From positions 1,385,001-1,449,000 of the forward strand of contig NZ_FNLB01000006.1 in the NCBI RefSeq assembly GCF_900104145.1: DNA of 64,000 nucleotides, read 5' to 3'. The notes under the pieces were generated by a model that ran no database searches, was not told the origin of the DNA, and was given only the letters and a program-made list of their open reading frames with translations. Position 1 is the first letter of the stretch. The number at the start of each line of letters is the position of its first letter. This document shows positions 7,583 to 14,630 of the stretch, in pieces. A program made the position numbers and the translations under genes. Source of the stretch: Pseudovibrio sp. Tun.PSC04-5.I4. GTDB taxonomy: Bacteria; Pseudomonadota; Alphaproteobacteria; Rhizobiales; Stappiaceae.

Positions 7583-8007
7583 GGTGTGCTCCTGTTTTCG
7601 CCAAAGAGAGTGAAGGGCAGAGGAGCTGTTACAATCCAGAGATGATACATGTTTGCTCCGTCAACGATCTCTCCCTTGGGTGGATAGACCTCTACAGCGG
7701 TGGCCTCTGGTCCGGCGAGTTCATCCTTGATGCGTTGCATTTCAGGCCAGGATGGGCGGATACCTGAAAGAGACGTTATTGCAAGATGACGAACGCCAGT
7801 TGCGAGGGTTCGGTCGAGTACGCTGAAGACCTTGTTTTTGTGAGCCTGAGCAAAGTCGGCTGCCCAGCTGCGGCCTATTGAGCCCTTTTGGAATTCAATA
7901 AGTTCCCATGCTCCCCACCTTCCAACCTTTCGATTGGTTCTCTCGTGTTTGAGGATCCGGGTTTGCTCATTTCTGGAAAGGCTGGATGCAGATAAGGCAT
8001 TTGTCAT
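7579..8007 (-). CDS. DUF7694-like phage protein
   Basis: The product is 142 aa from the ATG at 8007, which overlaps the preceding stop; a longer frame to 8067 has no ribosome-binding support. The C-terminal half (about residues 75-130: SGIRPSWPEMQRIKDELAG, then TAVEVYPPKGE and ANMYHLW) matches my memory of the DUF7694 family of alphaproteobacterial phage and prophage proteins. The biochemical role is unknown. It lies in the coupled run between the DnaJ-like zinc protein and the 67-aa gene. Confidence 0.6.
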   Translation of the reverse strand: MTNALSASSLSRNEQTRILKHERTNRKVGRWGAWELIEFQKGSIGRSWAADFAQAHKNKVFSVLDRTLATGVRHLAITSLSGIRPSWPEMQRIKDELAGPEATAVEVYPPKGEIVDGANMYHLWIVTAPLPFTLFGENRSTP

Positions 8008-8282
8008 TATGAAGCGTCCTTTACTGCACCGGACTGGTAAGCCAGCACAACTGCGGCGGCATCCCATGCGAGGTTGATTTGCTCAGTGTTTGAAAGGTCT
8101 TCAAAAGCTTGCTCAGGGTTTGAGCGAACGAGTTGCCAGTACACTCTTGCAGCGGGTTTTAGAGCTTTTGGGTCTAGCTCTTCAATGTCCAGCGACCCTT
8201 TGCCATTACAGCGTTCGCAGGAGCTAATAGATAAACCCCAGTGGTCTGTTGTGCCGTATCCGTTACAGGAGATGCAGTTCAT
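8007..8282 (-). CDS. Small protein with DnaJ-type cysteine pairs
   Basis: The product is 91 aa. The N-terminus has CISCNGYG and CERCNGKG, two CxxCxGxG motifs as in the DnaJ zinc-finger, likely binding one zinc. The remaining ~60 residues are helical (YWQLVRSNPEQAFEDLS). GAGGGCGAGGA precedes the ATG, which overlaps the stop of a 42-aa ORF. It may bind nucleic acid or act as a partner protein in phage early metabolism; the role is not known. Confidence 0.6.
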   Translation of the reverse strand: MNCISCNGYGTTDHWGLSISSCERCNGKGSLDIEELDPKALKPAARVYWQLVRSNPEQAFEDLSNTEQINLAWDAAAVVLAYQSGAVKDAS

Positions 8283-8407
8283 TCCTCGCCCTCCTGTTGC
8301 AGGGAGCTGCCGTATCGCACTGGCTGGTTACCAAGCAGGCAGATTTGCCACATCCTCATCAGGTTCACGCAGCAGATCAGCGGCAAGAAGACTGGGTTAT
8401 AGGGCAT
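8279..8407 (-). CDS. Very small ORF (42 aa) in the coupled phage operon
   Basis: The ATG lies inside the last codons of the upstream gene (GAGGTAAGCAATG gives a Shine-Dalgarno at the right distance). The stop overlaps the next start as ATGA, so the ORF fills an otherwise empty gap exactly. The product begins MPYNPVFLPLICCVNLM and is hydrophobic in its first half. Coupling on both sides is the main support; the sequence itself is unrecognised. Confidence 0.45.
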   Translation of the reverse strand: MPYNPVFLPLICCVNLMRMWQICLLGNQPVRYGSSLQQEGEE

Positions 8408-8885
8408 TGCTTACCTCACGTGGTCTGGTGCGGCATGATGTGGGTTGAGAGAGGTTATTTTCCTTGCAATGATCCTTGATTGCGCCTCGGACACATGGTT
8501 CTGAATATTGCGTGTGGATTGCAATTGTGGGCACAGACCAGCCAAGCTTGCTTGCCAGTTCATAGAAGAGCTGTTTGCGTGCTGATATTGCTGCCGGGAT
8601 GTTGCAATGCGTCCTGAAGATTGCATCGAGCGATGCTCCGTTTTGCACCTTGACCTTGAGCACAATGTCTTGTGCTTCCAACGGCATTTCAAAAAACACA
8701 GGGCACATTGCTCTCTGCTTTTCCTCCTGTTTGGGGGCGGGGAAAGCAGCGGGCAGGCCTTTGGCAGAGGAATAGAGTGCTGCGACATAACGCGCGGAAA
8801 CACCGTAAATATACGCGATCTTTGTGAAGCTCATGCCGTGGCGAACGCGTGCTAAAATGGCCTGATCCGAGGAAATCATTGTCAT
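8397..8885 (-). CDS. Helix-turn-helix-type hypothetical phage protein
   Basis: The product is 162 aa, with a start overlapping the methyltransferase stop (ATGA). The N-terminal ~45 residues (ILARVRHGMSFTKIAYIYGVSARYVAALY) read as an HTH resembling resolvase/sigma-like helices. A second HTH-like segment lies at about 115-140 (ASKLGWSVPTIAIHTQYSEPCVRGAI). This suggests a DNA-binding protein of the early region. No specific family assigned. Confidence 0.55.
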   Translation of the reverse strand: MTMISSDQAILARVRHGMSFTKIAYIYGVSARYVAALYSSAKGLPAAFPAPKQEEKQRAMCPVFFEMPLEAQDIVLKVKVQNGASLDAIFRTHCNIPAAISARKQLFYELASKLGWSVPTIAIHTQYSEPCVRGAIKDHCKENNLSQPTSCRTRPREVSNAL

Positions 8886-10423
8886 GCTGTGACCTCATAG
8901 GAAATGCACTCAGGGAGGTTGGCTTCAACAATTGCTTTGGCGACTGGTGGGCAAACGCTGTTGCCACATTTTGCCGTCTGCTCTGTCTTTGGAAAAGGCT
9001 TGCCGTTGTAGTCGAAGCTGATGCGGTAATCATCTGGAAAGCCTTGCGCTCTATAGAGTTCCGCCGGTGTGAGCATGCGCATGCCAATGTCTGTTATGAT
9101 GTAAGGCTCACCACCGACATCAACGGTAACAACTCCATGTCGATCTTTGGTGGTAACTGTGCCGATTGGGAGGTTTGCTTCCTGACCGATACTGGAGCCA
9201 TAGTAAGAGGTGAGGAAAGTTCGGACTTCGCAAAGTCGACTGCTGCTGAGTGCCCGCAATGGTGCGTTGATGGGATGCTCTTCGACGCTATTCCCCAAAA
9301 GCCTTACTAGATGGCTCGTGACCAAATTTTGCTGAGTGGCTCTGGAAGTTATTGTCGAAAGGGGCGTGTCTGCTGCTCGGCCTACGACATCGAAGTTATG
9401 CTGAGCCAGAAACGTTGCCACTAGTGCAGACTTACCGCTTCCCTGCGTCATGACTGTGCCGAGGGGCTTCTCAACTGATGCACCTGTTGAATTTGTGAAC
9501 TGTCGGTCTATGCAGGGGATCACAAGGGCTCTGCAGCCACCTTTCTCAGTCTTTATCGTGCTGAGCGGCTTAGTTAATGGTTCCAGGCTCCCTCCGTGAC
9601 TCATGTTGAGAATGAAAGGTTCAGGCGCTGTGACAACAAATTTTTTGATACCGGCGGCGATCCGTTTCAGCGTATTTTCAGCTAACGGCTTCTTGCGTTC
9701 AAAAATTGATGGGCAAGGAATAGACCAGTCAATGCAGTCTGCTGCGGTCTTCCACGGCAATAGTTTGCCGGCTTTGACTTCTTCGCCACCGGGGTCTCCG
9801 TGGGTAGGTGCGGGCCAGCGGATAATCTTACGATCGCGGCGAGCGATCATAAACAATCTTTTACGGATGGTTGGGGCGCCATAATCGCAGGCCCTCAAAA
9901 TTCGAAATTCGAGATTGTAGCCCAATTTATTGAGGGCAGCTTTCCACGCATCAAAATCTTCCCACCCCTGGAATTCAGGAACGTTCTCCAGAATGATGAT
10001 ACGTGGGCGCTTAGATCCTAACTTCTGGCTGAAATTGACCACAGACCAAGCAAGCATGCGCACTGATTTTGATGTTGGTTTGCTACCCCGCGCTCGTGAG
10101 AAATGCCTGCAATCTGGAGAAGCCCACAGCAGACCTACAGGGCGTCCATTCGTGTAGGCCATGAGATCAACTTCCCACACACTCTCCGGCAAATGGATGG
10201 TATCCGGGTGGTTCTGTGCGTGCATTGCGAGGGCCTTCACACAATGATTGATCGCAATATCTGGAGAATGCCCCAAAGCCATCTCAATACCTGTTGAGGC
10301 TCCGCCGCCGCCCGCAAAGGCGTCAATGATGAGCTCTTGCCCTCGTGTGGGGATCTGATCGAGCGGCATATTCATGTGATCGAATAGCGGTGCTTTGGGC
10401 ACACTGATGGTTTGAACTGACAT
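8882..10423 (-). CDS. Phage-type DNA (cytosine-5) methyltransferase, orphan
   Basis: A 513-aa enzyme that would methylate C5 of cytosine using S-adenosylmethionine. Motif I is DAFAGGGGASTG (about residue 34). The catalytic-loop motif is SPDCRHFS (about 102), with Cys following Asp instead of the canonical PCQ, a variant common in phage enzymes. Motif VI is LENVPEF (about 146). The middle part, about residues 225-440, would hold the target recognition region. The conserved end GNSVCPPVAKAI is present (about 490). No cognate endonuclease lies nearby, so it probably protects element DNA from host restriction or marks it for regulation. It is the largest gene of the minus-strand block. Confidence 0.88.
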   Translation of the reverse strand: MSVQTISVPKAPLFDHMNMPLDQIPTRGQELIIDAFAGGGGASTGIEMALGHSPDIAINHCVKALAMHAQNHPDTIHLPESVWEVDLMAYTNGRPVGLLWASPDCRHFSRARGSKPTSKSVRMLAWSVVNFSQKLGSKRPRIIILENVPEFQGWEDFDAWKAALNKLGYNLEFRILRACDYGAPTIRKRLFMIARRDRKIIRWPAPTHGDPGGEEVKAGKLLPWKTAADCIDWSIPCPSIFERKKPLAENTLKRIAAGIKKFVVTAPEPFILNMSHGGSLEPLTKPLSTIKTEKGGCRALVIPCIDRQFTNSTGASVEKPLGTVMTQGSGKSALVATFLAQHNFDVVGRAADTPLSTITSRATQQNLVTSHLVRLLGNSVEEHPINAPLRALSSSRLCEVRTFLTSYYGSSIGQEANLPIGTVTTKDRHGVVTVDVGGEPYIITDIGMRMLTPAELYRAQGFPDDYRISFDYNGKPFPKTEQTAKCGNSVCPPVAKAIVEANLPECISYEVTA

Positions 10424-10437
10424 TGCAATACCCTGAG

Positions 10438-10659
10438 TTAACGGCTGGAAGTCTGATCAAAAGAGGCGATCTGGGAGGCGACGAAACTTGAAGGAATGCT
10501 CTGCTGTTTGGCTTCGATTACTGTGTCATCGAGAGCAGGTGCCAAATGGAGAAGGCCGATACCCAAAGCAACCAGAACCGCCAGTTTCATTGCCTCGCTA
10601 AAGAGGAACAGAGGCACGTTGCAGTGATCACTAAATACGTCATTATCAATGCTATTCAT
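10438..10659 (-). CDS. Small single-pass membrane protein
   Basis: The product is 73 aa, beginning MNSIDNDVFSDHCNVPL, with one hydrophobic segment (about residues 24-42, MKLAVLVALGIGLLHLAPAL) and a polar tail. It is spaced 14 bases from the methyltransferase and 11 bases from the upstream gene, inside the same transcript. Unrecognised; a small inner-membrane phage protein. Confidence 0.45.
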   Translation of the reverse strand: MNSIDNDVFSDHCNVPLFLFSEAMKLAVLVALGIGLLHLAPALDDTVIEAKQQSIPSSFVASQIASFDQTSSR

Positions 10660-10670
10660 GGGTCTGTTCC

Positions 10671-11012
10671 TCAGGGTAGAAACTCAAACTCAATGCGGTT
10701 TACGGACTGTGTAGGGTCAACACGGTAATGCTGCACCAGCATGTGCACGAAGTTGTCAGGGCTCATGTCTGGGAAGCCTTCACGTGCGCAATCTTCTTGG
10801 GTGATTGCATTCAAAGGCTCACTGCGCACGCTCAGAATTTTGACCTGGCAGAGGTGCTTGATCTTCTCGCCCTTGCGCAGCCCCATGGTTTTTTCAACGA
10901 CGTTGACCACCTCTCCAGCTTTCAGGAAGTTCCAACCGAAGCGGCGGGTTACTGTCTTGGTCTGCTTTCGCATTTGCTGGGTGGTCATGGAGAAGGACAT
11001 GTTGCGTGGCAT
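10671..11012 (-). CDS. ASCH/PUA-like domain phage protein
   Basis: The product is 113 aa. The pattern MSFSMTTQQMRKQTKTVTRRFGWNFL, with KAGEVVNVVEKTMGLRKGEK and later QVKILSVRSEPLNAI, is typical of small phage ASCH-type proteins. These have a PUA-like beta-barrel proposed to bind RNA or modified nucleic acid. It lies next to a DNA methyltransferase gene. The family call is from remembered sequence character, not a search, and function is not established. Confidence 0.6.
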   Translation of the reverse strand: MPRNMSFSMTTQQMRKQTKTVTRRFGWNFLKAGEVVNVVEKTMGLRKGEKIKHLCQVKILSVRSEPLNAITQEDCAREGFPDMSPDNFVHMLVQHYRVDPTQSVNRIEFEFLP

Positions 11013-11021
11013 TATGCGCTC

Positions 11022-11297
11022 CTAAGTACGGCCCATTTGCTGCAAGAGTTTTGTGAGGCCTACTTGGGCGTCATCAAGGGTCTCGCGCAGGGCGTAGATG
11101 CGGTTTGCAATGGGTGCGGCTTTGTCGGGTGAGAGCTTGATCATTTCGCGCAAGTCATCGCGGGCAAAGCAGATATCTGAATGTGCTTCGGAGGAGATAA
11201 TCAGTGCTTCTTCACCAATTTCCGCCGCAGACTTTACGACACGGAGAGGGCAGAGCTTTCGAGATGCGGGAAACTGGATGACTTGAGCACTAGGCAT
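11022..11297 (-). CDS. Hypothetical helical protein
   Basis: The product is 91 aa, beginning MPSAQVIQFPASRK. It is mostly helical (about residues 25-85) with many A, E and L residues and a GAEAL-like early segment; no cysteine pair or membrane segment. It is transcribed with the neighbouring minus-strand phage genes. No family recognised. Confidence 0.5.
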   Translation of the reverse strand: MPSAQVIQFPASRKLCPLRVVKSAAEIGEEALIISSEAHSDICFARDDLREMIKLSPDKAAPIANRIYALRETLDDAQVGLTKLLQQMGRT

Positions 11298-11339
11298 TAT
11301 TTGTCTCCAAACATGTGGTTGAGCTTGAAAGAAGAAAGG

Positions 11340-11567
11340 TTAGGAAGAGATTTTCTCTTCCTCCCTATTGGCGGAACTTTCGAAGGCGTTCACCATGACG
11401 TTTTCTGTTACCTTTTTGACTATTGCGCTGCCAGCGCGGACAGCCAAAGTAACCTTGTCTGTGTCTGCTACGGGTGAGTGCTGGATTTGATCCGCGAGGT
11501 TATCAATTCCGGGTTGAAGGTTGAGGCGTGTTGCTTGCACTTGCTTGTCGTCTCTCTGGGAAGTCAT
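11340..11567 (-). CDS. Hypothetical small protein
   Basis: The product is 75 aa from the ATG at 11567 (MTSQRDDKQVQATR), which sits one base after the upstream stop with AGGTTGAG in front. A TTG three codons earlier is possible. It is polar, with a probable amphipathic helix (VTLAVRAGSAIVKKVTENVMV). No family recognised; part of the coupled minus-strand block. Confidence 0.45.
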   Translation of the reverse strand: MTSQRDDKQVQATRLNLQPGIDNLADQIQHSPVADTDKVTLAVRAGSAIVKKVTENVMVNAFESSANREEEKISS

Positions 11568-11568
11568 C

Positions 11569-11808
11569 TCACTCAACCTCTGCTTTTTCTAAATTTGAAA
11601 CTGCTACGACTGCCTGCTGGGGAATTCCAGCTTTATCGATGTAGTCAACAAGCACAGCCGCTAGAGCTGTCTCTCGACCCACGATGCCAATGTTGTGGCC
11701 AAGATCCACCGGGGGTGTTGCCCGAAAGCGGATGACTGTGCCTGCGGGGAAACGGGTTTTCTCACTCCGATAAACTCGAAGGGTTTTGATTACTTCAATG
11801 TCGTTCAT
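11569..11808 (-). CDS. Hypothetical small protein, first gene of the minus-strand block
   Basis: The product is 79 aa from the ATG at 11808 (MNDIEVIKTLRVYRSEK). Longer upstream starts reach 11871 but look non-coding (TQRIFSRRILC). A middle segment, FPAGTVIRFRATPPVDLG, suggests a small beta-rich fold. It is the promoter-proximal gene of the ~5-kb minus-strand early operon. Function unknown. Confidence 0.5.
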   Translation of the reverse strand: MNDIEVIKTLRVYRSEKTRFPAGTVIRFRATPPVDLGHNIGIVGRETALAAVLVDYIDKAGIPQQAVVAVSNLEKAEVE

Positions 11809-12022
11809 GGTATTCAACTCACACAAAATACGTCTCGAAAATATGCGCTGAGTATATTTCATTGTCAACACTCAAAGCATTAAAAATACCCGTTGTGTAG
11901 AAAATTTGGTAGATTTGCCGAATTTGTAACAATGCCGATTGTTGGATTTCGTAAGTAATTTCGTTAGGTTTTGTGTGGATATCTGCTTTTTGTTGAAGTT
12001 GGGGTCTTTGGAGATGACAAAA
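11809..12022. promoter_or_regulatory. Divergent promoter region between the phage early operon and an acetyltransferase-like gene
   Basis: This AT-rich 214-bp gap must drive the minus-strand block and the plus-strand gene at 12023. It contains GCATTAAAAATAC at 11877-11889, the same 13-mer found at 13989-14001 in the repressor/Cro control region. That suggests a shared operator for the element's repressor. A GGAG at 12010-12013 serves the rightward gene. Confidence 0.4.
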
Positions 12023-12703
12023 ATGGTAGCGCGGATAGTGCTTTATCAAGCAGCAGCACGACTAATTCGTGAGTTTCAGGAAGCGGGAATGGTAGTAGTG
12101 CAGGGGGAGTCATTCTCTGCGGTGCAGGATTTCTTGCCGGAGAGTAAAGGCGGGTTAACGCCACACTTTGCGCACGGGATCAATGGGCAGGGGAGTGAGA
12201 ATGTGGCCTGGATTGGGTTAAGGCGAGGAGATGATGAGCACTTCTGCGGGTTTGCGGGAGTGCGCTTAGAGCCGATGCAAGGTCTGGCGTTGAGTGATTT
12301 TTTAGCTACTTATTGGTGTTTGCGCTATGCGGATGTAGAAGGTTTGCCCGTGCGGGCAACTGCTGATCAGCCTGAGATTACAAAGCGGATTGTTGGACGC
12401 GTTGGGTATCTTGGCGATCTATGGATACGGCCTGATATGCGTAAAGTAGGTAACGCGCGAAAGCTAATGGAGTTGGCTCAAATCTTGGCTTTTGATCTTT
12501 GGCGTCTTGATTGGCTTTATTGTTGGATGCGGCCAAGCGATTTCTTAAACGGTAATGCTGCGCGTTGGGGCTGGTTGATTGGGCAATGTGACGGCATTCG
12601 CTTTAAATCCCCTCCGAAAGATTTTCCTGAGGGTTTAGCCTTTTGCGCAAATCCATCATATGCACTAAGTCAGCTTATAGCGGACATCGCAGAGCGAGAT
12701 TAG
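12023..12703 (+). CDS. GNAT-like acetyltransferase-type protein
   Basis: The product is 226 aa from the ATG at 12023, which has GGAG 9 bases upstream. The ATG at 12014 directly abuts that GGAG and the TTG at 11939 has no site. The central part (about residues 125-185, GYLGDLWIRPDMRKVGNARK then LMELAQILAFDLWRLDWLY) resembles the acetyl-CoA-binding region of GNAT proteins (beta4, pyrophosphate loop R-x-x-x-x-A/G, helix 3). Substrate unknown. It is convergent with and overlaps the next gene by four bases. It stands alone on the plus strand between two minus-strand blocks. Confidence 0.5.
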   Translation: MVARIVLYQAAARLIREFQEAGMVVVQGESFSAVQDFLPESKGGLTPHFAHGINGQGSENVAWIGLRRGDDEHFCGFAGVRLEPMQGLALSDFLATYWCLRYADVEGLPVRATADQPEITKRIVGRVGYLGDLWIRPDMRKVGNARKLMELAQILAFDLWRLDWLYCWMRPSDFLNGNAARWGWLIGQCDGIRFKSPPKDFPEGLAFCANPSYALSQLIADIAERD

Positions 12704-13164
12704 TTATAAGTTTCTTTCGTAAATACAACTAGTTGATATATTCCTGCCCGTGATTGTACGGGTAGGATCAGCCTACAATACTCCCTGTAGTCATTCTGAC
12801 ATCTGAGATTTGCCCCAATAACTTCGAAAACAGGTCTGTTGGATTGAAAGGCCTTCCAGTAGCTGCTTGCGACAAGTCGCCTGTAGGTTGGCGGCATCGC
12901 ACTTCGTGCTTTGGTTGGCTGTAGTGCCCAATCTTCACCAAAGGCATGTTTTGCAAAGCTGTCGTGACCAATCATGAGGATTTCGGGGCTGTCCGCTGGA
13001 CATGCGGGTGGGGCCATTAACAGTAGTTTGCGGGCATATTCGATGAACCGATGCGACAACCGTCCATTTGAGGTGTCCCATATGTGCAAAAGTTGTGCAC
13101 CTGTTGTGCTTAACTTCTCTAGATTGAGCGGTGTTGCTGGACGCCTTTCTGTGTATTCACGCAA
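12700..13164 (-). CDS. PAS_5-like sensory domain protein
   Basis: The product is 154 aa from a TTG start that overlaps the preceding stop by 8 bases, with GGAG at a good distance. The C-terminal half (PPTYRRLVASSYWKAFQSNR, then YREYCRLILPVQSRAGIYQL) resembles the PAS_5 fold seen in many alphaproteobacterial single-domain proteins, where a YxRLlLPl strand is typical. There is no output domain, so it may act as a small sensor or protein-protein module. The family call is tentative. Confidence 0.5.
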   Translation of the reverse strand: MREYTERRPATPLNLEKLSTTGAQLLHIWDTSNGRLSHRFIEYARKLLLMAPPACPADSPEILMIGHDSFAKHAFGEDWALQPTKARSAMPPTYRRLVASSYWKAFQSNRPVFEVIGANLRCQNDYREYCRLILPVQSRAGIYQLVVFTKETYN

Positions 13165-13411
13165 CTTCCTGCTCCAATATCTGCTGTTTGTAAGCCACCA
13201 GAAGCGTAGGGCGGAACTGGTTGATGAGTTCTTGTTGTTGTGGTTCGCTGAGGATTTCTATGTCTGCGCAATTGAAAAGATTAAGACACATCATCTTTAG
13301 GCTAGGTAGGAGATCTAGCTCTTTGGTTGTGCTGAGGACGTCATCAAGCTCTTCCTGTGGCGTGAGGCGTTGATAGTGCGGTACAAGTGATAGTGCGCTT
13401 TTGGTTTCCAT
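13157..13411 (-). CDS. Hypothetical helical protein upstream of the PAS-like gene
   Basis: The product is 84 aa, beginning METKSALSLVPHYQ, with GGAGAGAG before the ATG. It is predicted all-helical, acidic and soluble (TPQEELDDVLSTTKELDLLPSL). It forms a two-gene operon with the PAS-like protein. No family recognised. Confidence 0.5.
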   Translation of the reverse strand: METKSALSLVPHYQRLTPQEELDDVLSTTKELDLLPSLKMMCLNLFNCADIEILSEPQQQELINQFRPTLLVAYKQQILEQEVA

Positions 13412-13486
13412 AATAGTCTCTCTCCGGGTACTTATGGTATGAGCGCATAATCGATCTTTAAGACAGTAACTATCAGTTAAAAATTA

Positions 13487-13930
13487 TCACCTGTTGTTCT
13501 TTTTATTCTTTGCAGCGTTATAAATATTTTCAACTATAATTGATAAATCTCTAATGCTGCCTTTTCCGTCAAGTATTTGCTCTTCAAGTCTTATTCCCTC
13601 TTCAATTGACTTTAAGAATAGTTCCAAGTCAAGTTTATCTACTTCTGGGCGATTGGATTTATTAGTCATTTCCCCGAGTAAGCTGTGTGCGGTTGTCTCA
13701 GTTTGACTGTCTCTGTCAGCTATATCGGCATCTTCTCCATATAGCAGGAATTGCGGTGTTGTTTTGAAGCGGCGGGCATAGTGCGCAGCATCATCATGAT
13801 TGAAAGCGCGAGACCCATTTTCATGGCTCGCATAGGTGCTGTTGTTGACGCCAAGGGATTTGGCGGCAGCAGTTGCTGTTTTGAAGCCTGCGCTGAAGCG
13901 GGCTTGTCTGAGGCGTTCATTCGGTTTCAT
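13487..13930 (-). CDS. XRE-family repressor (CI-like)
   Basis: The product is 147 aa from the ATG at 13930 (MKPNERLRQARFSAGF); a GTG-led extension to 14005 enters the promoter region. Residues about 3-60 form a lambda-repressor-type HTH (AAKSLGVNNSTYASHENGSR). There is no S24 peptidase/LexA-type domain; the C-terminal ~80 residues are polar and helical, so induction would not be by RecA-stimulated self-cleavage. It is transcribed divergently from the small Cro-like gene at 14042. It probably keeps the island quiescent and may also act at 11877-11889. Confidence 0.8.
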   Translation of the reverse strand: MKPNERLRQARFSAGFKTATAAAKSLGVNNSTYASHENGSRAFNHDDAAHYARRFKTTPQFLLYGEDADIADRDSQTETTAHSLLGEMTNKSNRPEVDKLDLELFLKSIEEGIRLEEQILDGKGSIRDLSIIVENIYNAAKNKKNNR

Positions 13931-14041
13931 GGCTACACAATGCCAATCAGTTTTATGCTTTGGGTGTTGACTTTCGACTATGCGTGAGGCATTAAAAATA
14001 CACATATCGAGTAAATAATATACCCACGGGATTTTATAACG
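13931..14041. promoter_or_regulatory. Repressor/Cro divergent control region
   Basis: A 111-bp gap lies between the CI-like and Cro-like genes. A TTGACT at 13967-13972 with an AT-rich -10-like segment ~18 bases later points to a rightward promoter. GCATTAAAAATAC (13989-14001) is shared exactly with the other divergent control region at 11877-11889. Operators are expected here by analogy to lambdoid switches. Confidence 0.5.
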
Positions 14042-14260
14042 ATGCTAAATCCTAAATATATTCGTGATGAAGCAGGTCTAACTCAGCTTGAAATGTCCAA
14101 AGCAATAGGGTGCTCTCAGGCTCATATCTCTCGTATTGAGAAGTCGGGATTTGAAGAGCTCTCTGGTCTATTCCGTCGTTCATATGAACTATTCGTATTG
14201 GAGCGGATGGTAGGTGCCATTGTTGATGGAAGACAAGGGCCTCCCTGCCGTCAACCCTAG
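14042..14260 (+). CDS. Cro-like HTH regulator
   Basis: The product is 72 aa. Residues 5-45 are an XRE-type HTH (RDEAGLTQLEMSKAIGCSQA then HISRIEKSG), followed by a short tail. Its size, its position divergent to the CI-like repressor, and its orientation towards the plus-strand replication/methylation block fit a Cro role in commitment to the active state. Confidence 0.75.
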   Translation: MLNPKYIRDEAGLTQLEMSKAIGCSQAHISRIEKSGFEELSGLFRRSYELFVLERMVGAIVDGRQGPPCRQP

Positions 14261-14363
14261 TTGACGGCCATTAGCGGCACTGTGTAACGGTGCGCACAGC
14301 GCTACTCTATTCGCTTTAAAGTCCTTAAAAGGTGCCTGAAATGATTTACTTATCAGTTTTGGA

Positions 14364-14483
14364 TTATCTTTCTAGGAACTCCTCAACTAGCTTCTTAGCT
14401 CGCTCTTCATCATGTGCCTTATCCCCCACCTGGGCGCGAACATTATTAAAATATCTCACATTAATAGTGTCATCATCACTCAT
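14364..14483 (-). CDS. Small charged protein (39 aa)
   Basis: The frame reads MSDDDTINVRYFNNVRAQV and then a highly charged helix to a C-terminal EEFLER. An AGGAA lies upstream of the ATG at 14483. Longer versions (to 14654) run through sequence that looks non-coding. It lies opposite to the methyltransferase operon. Unrecognised; could be a regulatory peptide. Confidence 0.4.
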   Translation of the reverse strand: MSDDDTINVRYFNNVRAQVGDKAHDEERAKKLVEEFLER

Positions 14484-14630
14484 GCTGGCTGTTCCTTTCC
14501 TGCCAGTGTGCGCAGAGAGCTTTGCTATGTTGGCGCATCCGGCAAGGCTCTCTGCATCTCTTTGCGATGATGATTGCAACACGCAATCGGCTGAGCGTCG
14601 ATCTGCGGGATCAGTTGGGAGGGATGTTGC

